Shown piece by piece: positions 1 to 5,908 of a stretch of 5,908 nucleotides of DNA (position 1 is the first letter of the stretch; each line of letters begins with the position of its first letter). The notes below the pieces were generated by a model, which saw only the letters and a list, made by a program, of their open reading frames with translations, was not told the origin of the DNA and did not search any database. The DNA is from an uncultured Bacteroidales bacterium (GTDB lineage: Bacteria; Bacteroidota; Bacteroidia; Bacteroidales; JAUNSR01), in contig CAMTOT010000195.1 in assembly GCA_947074165.1 (NCBI GenBank), forward strand, positions 1 to 5,908, in the 5' to 3' direction. Both the position numbers and the translations under genes were made by a program.

Positions 1-249
1 TTCAAAGTAATCGAATTCAACAAAGAAGCTAAACGTATCATCCTTTCTCACAGCCGTATTTTCGAAGATGAGCAGAAAGTAGAAGCTCGCAAAGAAGCTG
101 CTGCTGCTAAAAAAGCAAACGCTGCTGCTAAGAAATCAGCTAAAAAAGAAGAAACTACTGCTCTTCCACAGGCTGAAAACAAAGCAACTCTTGGTGATCT
201 TGATGCTCTTGCTGCATTGAAAGAAAAAATGGACGCTGAAAAGAAATAA
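1..249 (+). CDS. rpsA: 30S ribosomal protein S1, C-terminal fragment
   Basis: This is the last 82 codons and TAA stop of a gene that begins outside the window; the frame is open from base 1. Ribosomal protein S1 binds mRNA on the 30S subunit and helps translation initiation, which matters in Bacteroidota because their leaders often lack Shine-Dalgarno sequences. The fragment opens with the end of an S1 (OB-fold) domain, FKVIEFNKEAKRIILSHSRI (residues 1-20). A charged linker follows, then a Lys/Ala-rich low-complexity tail (about residues 27-50), and it ends in LGDLDALAALKEKMDAEKK (residues 64-82), an ending I recognise from Bacteroidales S1 proteins. Codon use is visibly biased (GCT for Ala, mostly AAA for Lys, CGT/CGC for Arg), as expected for a highly expressed gene and unlike the minus-strand genes nearby. 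It is followed by a strong terminator and is convergent with the glycan cluster. Identity is secure; only the 5' part is missing. Confidence 0.93.
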   Translation, partial: FKVIEFNKEAKRIILSHSRIFEDEQKVEARKEAAAAKKANAAAKKSAKKEETTALPQAENKATLGDLDALAALKEKMDAEKK

Positions 250-270
250 TTCTATTTAGTTGAAATAACT

Positions 271-306
271 AAAGGGGGAAAACATTACTGTTTTCCCCCT
301 TTTTTT
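271..306 (+). terminator. Rho-independent terminator of rpsA
   Basis: A perfect 13-bp inverted repeat pairs 271-283 (AAAGGGGGAAAAC) with 290-302 (GTTTTCCCCCTTT) around a 6-nt loop (ATTACT). The plus-strand transcript continues into a run of seven T at 300-306. It lies 21 nt after the rpsA stop, so it should end rpsA transcription. Read from the minus strand the same hairpin is followed only by TTT and a mixed AT stretch. It could therefore partly terminate the convergent glycan operon, whose last gene stops at 333, but the U-tract on that side is weak. Confidence 0.92.
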
Positions 307-332
307 GTTTATTAAAATGCTTTACATACAAT

Positions 333-1466
333 TTATTCTGTCTCTTCCAGATAACGGACATATTCACAGGCTGCAAGAAGGAAGGCTCCTACACCAAAAT
401 TGGCTGTAGAATTGGCATTAATAATCTGTCCGGGAATAGCTTTCTCGCCTATTGGCTGAACAAATCCGATACGCCCATTTTCTTGTAGGGCTGTAGATTT
501 GAGATAGTCCCAAGATCGATTTATAACCGGCATAAATATCTCTTTTTCAAGAAAGCCATTGTTAATACCCCAAAGCATACCATATGTAAAAAATGCAGTT
601 CCACTGGTCTCGGGCCCCGGAGCATGTTCCGGATCAAGCATACTTCTTGTCCAATATCCTTCCGGCTGTTGAATATCAGCTACCGCCTTTGCCAGTCTCT
701 GATATTTATTTACAAAGAAATCATAATGCTCATATTCTGAAGGCAAGTCTTGTAAGACTTTTGCAAGGCCTGCGAGTACCCATCCATCACCCCTTGCCCA
801 AAAGTCTTTTTTACCATTCATACTTTTATGAGCCGGATATACATATTTAGCATCACGATAATACAAACCTGTCTCATAGTCATACATTAATGAATCGGAA
901 TGAAGAAGATATTCATACATCTTATCAAGATACAACTCATTGGCTGTGTGTTTATATAGTTTGGTCATAACTGGCATAACCATATATAAACCATCGCTCC
1001 ACCACCAGTAATCACTATTAGGCGTGCTCATTTCGTACTCCATAACTTCAATTGCTCTGGCTATCTTTTTGTCGTCAGGCTCCATATTATAAAGATCAAT
1101 ATAAGTCTGAAAGCAAATCTGATAATCACCGAATAAGACATATTCGTCAGACTCGCCATAAGAATACTTCCAGTCAGACTTTATATCGCACTTAGCGCCT
1201 TTCCATTCATTATGTGCTGCCCACGCTTCAGAATAATCGCGGTATGCCTTATTGCCGGTGAGACGATAGGCCTCAATATTTCCTGTATGATAAGCGGCAT
1301 GCTCCCAAAACGAACTAACCTGCGGAGAATTATTTTCCTGCCAATAGGTATTCACTTTGTCAATTATCATTCTAACTTCTGTAACTTCCGGAGGCGGGCT
1401 CTGCACACATCCGATAGGAATCGTAAGGGTAAGACCTAATAAGATCTTGTTCAGTTTCAAATTCAT
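333..1466 (-). CDS. GH105/GH88-family unsaturated uronyl hydrolase, lipoprotein
   Basis: This 377-residue protein resembles the YteR/YesR-type unsaturated rhamnogalacturonyl hydrolases. The family hydrates and removes the 4,5-unsaturated uronic acid that polysaccharide lyases leave at the non-reducing end of oligosaccharides. Residues 1-20 form a lipoprotein signal peptide (basic N-terminus, hydrophobic core, Cys20 in IPIGC), which also supports the ATG start. The mature part carries family blocks of the (alpha/alpha)6 barrel: GDYQICFQTYIDLY (113-126), WWWSDGLYMVMP (154-165), FWARGDGWVLAGL (222-234), PETSGTAFFTYGM (285-297) and NFGVGAFLLAACEY (356-369). Asp114 and Asp158 are the likely equivalents of the two conserved acidic active-site residues; this is inferred from motif position, not an alignment. 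No acidic residues follow Cys20 (VQSPPPEV), so a periplasm-facing anchor is more likely than surface display. The gene starts 39 nt after the susD-like stop, is probably co-transcribed, and has no clear Shine-Dalgarno sequence. Length is normal and nothing is broken. The exact substrate (rhamnogalacturonan, other pectin, arabinogalactan or another uronate glycan) cannot be read from sequence. Confidence 0.88.
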   Translation of the reverse strand: MNLKLNKILLGLTLTIPIGCVQSPPPEVTEVRMIIDKVNTYWQENNSPQVSSFWEHAAYHTGNIEAYRLTGNKAYRDYSEAWAAHNEWKGAKCDIKSDWKYSYGESDEYVLFGDYQICFQTYIDLYNMEPDDKKIARAIEVMEYEMSTPNSDYWWWSDGLYMVMPVMTKLYKHTANELYLDKMYEYLLHSDSLMYDYETGLYYRDAKYVYPAHKSMNGKKDFWARGDGWVLAGLAKVLQDLPSEYEHYDFFVNKYQRLAKAVADIQQPEGYWTRSMLDPEHAPGPETSGTAFFTYGMLWGINNGFLEKEIFMPVINRSWDYLKSTALQENGRIGFVQPIGEKAIPGQIINANSTANFGVGAFLLAACEYVRYLEETE

Positions 1467-1505
1467 ATTTATAATTTATATATTCTACATTGAGATTAAT
1501 CAACA

Positions 1506-3194
1506 TTAATAGCCTTCATTTTGTGTCAGCTCAGCATCTTTATTCAATTGTATCTCATTCAATGGTATAGGAAGTAAAGCATTGAAACTTTCAAATCCTG
1601 TTATAACCTTATTATCCGGAGCATACGGTTTCACATCACCGTTAAGCTTAATCCTATCTGCAAGTTTATTAGTGCGGACAAGAGTCATACGACGATTCTC
1701 TTCGCTGACAAGCTCTCTTGCTCTTTCATCAAGAATAAAATCAATACTAATATCAGAAGCGGAAATCTTTCCGGCAGACGGATCTGTGTTTCTGTAATTC
1801 TTAAATGCTCTGTCGCGCAATATATTAATATCATCTGCGGCACCCTGAGAATTCCCCTGACGAAAACGGGCTTCTGCTCTCAACAAATAAGTTTCGCCCA
1901 AACGCATCATAGGCCAGTCTTTGACAAGTGCATATCCAAAATCGTCTGTTTCATCATACCCACCCCATTTGGTAGGATGAGGATAAAATACATTAAGCGA
2001 ATCCATAGCTCCGGGTATTACCTGATCTCCTGTCTTAACTATTACACTTTTTACAGCATTCTCTTTATTAACTTTATATCCGTCGGCATTAACCCATATC
2101 TCGGCGGTAAAATTAGGTTTATTATACCACATAACCCGTCTGATGTTATAATTAGAATTTCTTATATCACCTGTTTCAAACAGATCATATTTTACAAAAT
2201 TACTAAGTCGTAAACGCCCGTTACCACGTCCTCCTATAGAATCAGCGTTGACCATGCCTTCAAGTTTGTGAAAAGCCGGCACCCAGTTTCTTCTATGCTG
2301 CGGATTATCTATCGTACCGCCCTGAACATCTCTGTTATATTCAAGCTCAAAGGTCCATATAGCTTCAGCATTACCCTGAGAACGTCGCTGATTACCCCAT
2401 CTGAACATATCCTGATAATAATCTCCGGCCTGGGATAAGAACTTACCATATCTACTATTTATAAGGGAGTAATTTCCCTCTGATATAACAGGAGTAAGCA
2501 CATCTTCCGCCTTTTTAAAATAGTTTTTTTCTCTCATACCCATTCTCAAAAAAGCCTCTCCGGCAAGGTGTCTTGCCATGTCTTTATTTATGCGACTCTC
2601 ACTCTTAGCCTTACCAACCTCCGGCAGATTATCTATAGCATACATAAGATCTGACTCAATTACAGCGTCTACTTTAGCTACAGCATCTCTGACATAATCG
2701 GTTCTGGGAACAGAAGTGGAAACAGTAATCAAAGGTACATCTCCCCATAGAGTAACAAGTATATTATAAGCATATGCTCTGAAAAACATTGCCTCGGCAG
2801 TAGCTGCCTGATCGCCGCCATTTTCTTGAGATGTAATTATCAAATTAGCACAGTTAATAATCTCATAGCATTTCTCCCATAAGTAACCTACTCCGGCATT
2901 TTCGGCGTTAAGATCTTTATATTGATAAAAAGGCACCTCTACTCCTTGTGTATCTCCTGGAGATGCCACATCTGTACCGATCTGCCAGCAAGCCGGAAAT
3001 CCCTGCTGACTTGACCATCCCCACAAGGAAGCTATATGACGATGCAGACCTATTATCTTAGCGTTTACGTCTGTCACCTCAGGTCCATAATTTGAAAACA
3101 TTTTTTCATTAAGAAAATTATCAGAACAAGAAGTTACACCTCCTGCTATAAGAGATAGAGATATAGCCGATAAAAATATATTTTTAAATTTCAT
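1506..3194 (-). CDS. SusD/RagB-family outer-membrane glycan-binding lipoprotein
   Basis: This 562-residue surface lipoprotein would act as the lid of a SusC transporter, capturing oligosaccharides and passing them into the barrel. The signal peptide is residues 1-22 with Cys23 in GVTSC. The following SDNFLNE resembles the Ser/Asp-rich surface-export signal of Bacteroidota lipoproteins. The N-terminal TPR-like SusD region includes AEAMFFRAYAYNILVTLWGD (133-152) with VPLIT after it, a strongly diagnostic block. The C-terminal RagB/SusD domain includes WPMMRLGETYLLRAEARF (427-444), LDERARELVSEENRRM (488-503) and LLPIPLNEIQLN (540-551) close to the stop. Length is typical for the family. It starts 11 nt after the stop of the susC-like gene, the standard tight susC-susD arrangement, so the two almost certainly form one complex and one operon. 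Family membership is very secure. SusD sequences diverge with substrate, so the glycan cannot be named from this gene alone; the downstream uronyl hydrolase suggests an acidic polysaccharide. Confidence 0.96.
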   Translation of the reverse strand: MKFKNIFLSAISLSLIAGGVTSCSDNFLNEKMFSNYGPEVTDVNAKIIGLHRHIASLWGWSSQQGFPACWQIGTDVASPGDTQGVEVPFYQYKDLNAENAGVGYLWEKCYEIINCANLIITSQENGGDQAATAEAMFFRAYAYNILVTLWGDVPLITVSTSVPRTDYVRDAVAKVDAVIESDLMYAIDNLPEVGKAKSESRINKDMARHLAGEAFLRMGMREKNYFKKAEDVLTPVISEGNYSLINSRYGKFLSQAGDYYQDMFRWGNQRRSQGNAEAIWTFELEYNRDVQGGTIDNPQHRRNWVPAFHKLEGMVNADSIGGRGNGRLRLSNFVKYDLFETGDIRNSNYNIRRVMWYNKPNFTAEIWVNADGYKVNKENAVKSVIVKTGDQVIPGAMDSLNVFYPHPTKWGGYDETDDFGYALVKDWPMMRLGETYLLRAEARFRQGNSQGAADDINILRDRAFKNYRNTDPSAGKISASDISIDFILDERARELVSEENRRMTLVRTNKLADRIKLNGDVKPYAPDNKVITGFESFNALLPIPLNEIQLNKDAELTQNEGY

Positions 3195-3205
3195 GATTGT
3201 TTAAT

Positions 3206-5859
3206 TTAGAATGTTAAGTTTAAGCCAAATACAAAACTCTTTGTCATAGGATAGTTACTGCTGTCATATACAGTCTCACCCCTTGTTGAATCCCATGAGC
3301 TATTACCTCTTGAGATTTGTCTTGACTCGGGATCCCATCCGGTCCAGTCTGTGAATGTAAATAAGTTACGTCCGCTTGCATAAACAGTTAGCGCTCCTAA
3401 TCCGGCACTCTGCATCCATTTCTGGGGGAATGTATAACTTAATGTTATATCCTTAACTCGCGTAAAGCTTGCGTCTTCATAAAAACCATACCCGTGTCTG
3501 TTTGATGTTTTACTTAATGAACGCCATTTATTACTTTTATTTTCAGGTGTCCAATAACCAATCTCTGTTGATGTGTTTCGGCGTCCCATCTCATCGCCGG
3601 CTGTGCCAATCAAACTATTATTCTTAAGATGCCCCTGTACTGTTTGTATAAACACACTTAATGAAAAGTTTTTATATGTAAATGTATTTGTAAATCCGCC
3701 TATCCATTTAGGTGTAGTTTGTCCCTGTATTTTACGGTCATTGTCATCAATCTTGCCATCAGGTATACCATCAGGACCACTAATATCAGCCAGCTTCACA
3801 TCACCCGCTTTGGCCTGAGGATCCCAATTTAGATGTTTCCCTGCATTGATCTCATCTTCCTGCCATATACCAACCATAGTATAATCATAAATTACACCAA
3901 TCGGATTGCCAAGAAACCAGCGGTTACCAAGGTCATCTTTTCCATCTCCATAAAGATCTTTGATTTCATTCTTATTCCATGAGAATACAATATTTGAGCT
4001 CCACGTAAAATCTTTTGTGACAATATTTTTTGTATTAACCGTCACCTCTACTCCTTTATTGGCAGTCTCGCCCATATTTGCATATACAGTCTTATATCCT
4101 GATATTTTTGGAAGATTTCTTTTAAGCAGCAAGTCATTAGTCGTTGAGCTGTAAACATCTACATTTCCTGATATTCTGTTATTAAAGAAACCGAAATCAA
4201 TACCAATATTAGTACTCTTTGTTGTTTCCCATGTAAGGTCGGCATTACCAAGTAATGAACTTGGCCAAAGAGCCGTATTAGAAGAGCCTCCCATAGCAAG
4301 CATACCTGACTCCATCTTCATGCGAGACTGATATACTCCTATCGCCTCATTCCCTGCTTTACCGTAAGAAATACGGAGTTTTAGATTATTAAGCCATTCT
4401 TCAGCTGGTTTCATAAATGACTCTCTTGTGATATTCCAGCCTAAAGCAGCAGAAGGGAAAACACCATATTTATTATTCTCGCCAAAAACCGAAGATCCAT
4501 CTCTACGTACAGTCAATGTCATAAGATACTTACTGTCATAAGAATAGTTAATACGCCCCATCTGAGATACCGTTGTGTAAAGATCAATATAAGAACCAAC
4601 AGCCGGAGTCTCTCCACTACCAATATTACCCCATCCAAGATCATCACTGATAAATTTGTTAGCTTTAGATGTAGCGCTCTGATATTTCTTTCTGGAAGCG
4701 GCGTAAAGTCCGGTCAGATCAATATGATGTTTCTTAATATCTCTCGAATAATTTACAATATTCTCAATTGTATAACTCTGAGTCTCTTCATTTCTAATTT
4801 CGGCATAACCTGTAGGATTATTTACAGTCTTACCTTCATAATTATTATATCTCTTCGGGCTATAGGTATAACCGCCGTTGAATTTATATGAAAGACCTTT
4901 AAGCGGATTCAATATCTTACCGAAATCAATTTCAGCGTATCCGTTAAGATTAACATTCCATTGTCTACGCTCAGGATTGGTCGTTGTCCACATTAAAGGA
5001 TTGGTAAACAAGGTCTCGCTATACATTGGATTTATACAATAACTACCATCATCTTCATACATCTTTGCGTAAGGCGACATAGCTTCTGCCATAAGAAAGT
5101 TCACGCGTCCGCCGTCTCTGTTATGTGATACAATATAACTGTTTGTCCCAATCTTCATGTAATCAGTCACTTTTACGTCAATATTGGTACGTAAAGAATA
5201 ACGAGTATAATTAAACCCTTTGAGTACCCCTTTCTGATCTATATAATCACCTGAAATAAAATAGTTGACATTTTCTGCACCACCGCCTACACTGATATTA
5301 TGATTCTGTATAATACCAGTTTGAGATACCGCGTCAATCCAATCTGTCTCTATTCCATTTTTTTGATTCTCTGCTTCATAAATATTTTTCACATATTCAT
5401 TATACATTGTCTCTCCTGTATTTTGCGACACATAATCCCGATATCTTTGAGTTATCTGCGTACCATTACAGAATTCAAGGTTCTTTGTATAATCCTCTAC
5501 ACCAAAGTATCCGCTGTATTTCACAGTGGGCTTACCAGAAGTCCCTCGTTTAGTGGTGATTAATATAACACCGTTAGCCCCGTTCGTCCCGTAAATAGCT
5601 GTTGCGGATGCATCTTTAAGAATCTCCATCGACTCAATATCGTTAGGATTTATATCATTCAACGTACCTCCAGATTTACTTATAGGAATCCCATCTACAA
5701 CGATATAAGGTCCGGATCCAGCATTTATAGAATTACGACCTCTTACCAAAGCATCGGGAGCATCACCGGGTATAGAGGATGTCTGCGTAATTGTCACTCC
5801 TGCCGCAGCACCTTGTACAGCCTGCAAAACATTCATTACGGGTAATTTTTCAAGACGAC
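3206..5859 (-). CDS. SusC/RagA-family TonB-dependent transporter, 5'-truncated
   Basis: This outer-membrane beta-barrel would import glycan oligosaccharides using TonB energy, paired with the SusD-like protein encoded 11 nt downstream. About 883 genuine residues remain. Numbering below follows the open frame from the GTG at 5893-5891, whose first 11-12 codons are adapter sequence. The genuine part begins at RLEKLPVMNVLQAVQG (13-28) inside the plug domain. It continues through VRGRNSINAGSGPYIVVDGIPI (50-71) and DIESMEILKDASATAIYG (85-102), followed by ANGVILITTKRG (106-117), the SusC signature. The rest is barrel, including a SusC-type Asp-rich loop (697-720, starting GDVKLADISG), and it ends in GLNLTF with a terminal Phe, the usual outer-membrane barrel ending. 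SusC proteins are normally about 1000 residues or more. The signal peptide, the N-terminal carboxypeptidase-regulatory-like domain, any TonB box and the first part of the plug are therefore missing because the contig ends. There is no internal frameshift. The gene's own start is not in the window. Confidence 0.96.
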
Positions 5860-5908
5860 AGATCGGAAGAGCACACGTCTGAACTCCAGTCACCGCTCAT
5901 TATCTCGT
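5860..5908 (+). other. Illumina TruSeq i7 adapter contamination at contig end
   Basis: From 5860 the sequence is the Illumina TruSeq read-1 adapter: AGATCGGAAGAGC at 5860-5872, continuing through CACACGTCTGAACTCCAGTCAC to 5893. An 8-base index, CGCTCATT, follows at 5894-5901, which I recall as TruSeq HT index D703. ATCTCGT at 5902-5908 is the start of the flow-cell (P7) part. The order adapter, index, P7 start is exactly that of read-through of a short insert. The first A at 5860 is the A-tail/adapter junction base, so genuine DNA ends at 5859. On the minus strand this stretch translates to VTGVQTCALPI, a well-known artefact peptide, fused in frame to the transporter. It should be trimmed, and no gene call should use it. 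Confidence 0.98.

Noticed and set aside
79..150. Repetitive GCT/AAA-rich stretch near the end of rpsA as a DNA repeat
   Set aside because: It encodes the Lys/Ala-rich low-complexity tail of ribosomal protein S1; the units are irregular and explained by coding and codon bias.
593..850. Plus-strand open frame of 85 codons opposite the hydrolase gene; similar frames at 1212-1439, 1582-1797, 1977-2213, 3573-3818, 3960-4154 and 5300-5563
   Set aside because: All are antisense to strongly supported genes, and their translations show no recognisable family motif or plausible composition; they are shadows.
1467..1505. Separate promoter for the hydrolase gene in the 39-bp gap after the susD-like gene
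   Set aside because: The gap is AT-rich, but I see no convincing Bacteroides-type -33/-7 pair; co-transcription with susC-susD is the simpler reading.
3734..3805. Asp/Gly-rich segment of the transporter (residues 697-720) as an EF-hand or dockerin-like calcium site
   Set aside because: An Asp-rich GDV...DGKIDDNDR segment is a common feature of SusC-family barrels and does not make a dockerin; no paired second repeat is present.
5857..5893. GTG-started N-terminus MTGVQTCALPIC as a possible lipoprotein or novel leader of the transporter
   Set aside because: It is the translation of the reverse complement of the Illumina adapter plus one junction codon, not genomic sequence.
1..5908. A new defence system, mobile element, CRISPR array or RNA gene
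   Set aside because: No repeat array, integrase/transposase, terminal inverted repeats or tRNA-like fold was seen. All coding space is filled by rpsA and three standard PUL-type genes, and the only alien sequence is the adapter.

Overview
The window looks like a contig end from a Bacteroidota (Bacteroidales) genome, probably gut-associated and assembled from Illumina reads. The evidence is a SusC/SusD outer-membrane glycan-uptake pair, lipoproteins with Bacteroidota-type signal peptides, AT-rich leaders without clear Shine-Dalgarno sequences, and a ribosomal protein S1 tail of Bacteroides type. Genus cannot be fixed by reading alone.

Layout: bases 1-249 (+) are the 3' end of rpsA. A strong intrinsic terminator follows at 271-306. 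The rest is a minus-strand cluster convergent with rpsA. In transcription order it holds a 5'-truncated SusC-family TonB-dependent transporter (3206-5859), a SusD-family glycan-binding lipoprotein (1506-3194, 11 nt after susC) and a GH105/GH88-type unsaturated uronyl hydrolase lipoprotein (333-1466, 39 nt after susD). No stretch over 300 bases lacks a gene.

This is the distal part of a polysaccharide utilization locus (PUL). SusD and SusC would capture and import oligosaccharides across the outer membrane. The hydrolase would then remove the 4,5-unsaturated uronic acid left at the non-reducing end by a polysaccharide lyase. That points to an acidic polysaccharide such as pectin/rhamnogalacturonan or another lyase-cleaved uronate glycan. 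The lyase, the regulator and the start of susC are not in the window.

The most important unusual feature is not biological. Bases 5860-5908 are an Illumina TruSeq i7 adapter, including an 8-base index (CGCTCATT, which I recognise as D703) and the start of the flow-cell sequence. The open reading frame of the transporter runs through it, producing a spurious N-terminus (TGVQTCALPI) and a false GTG start. I found no previously undescribed biological system here.
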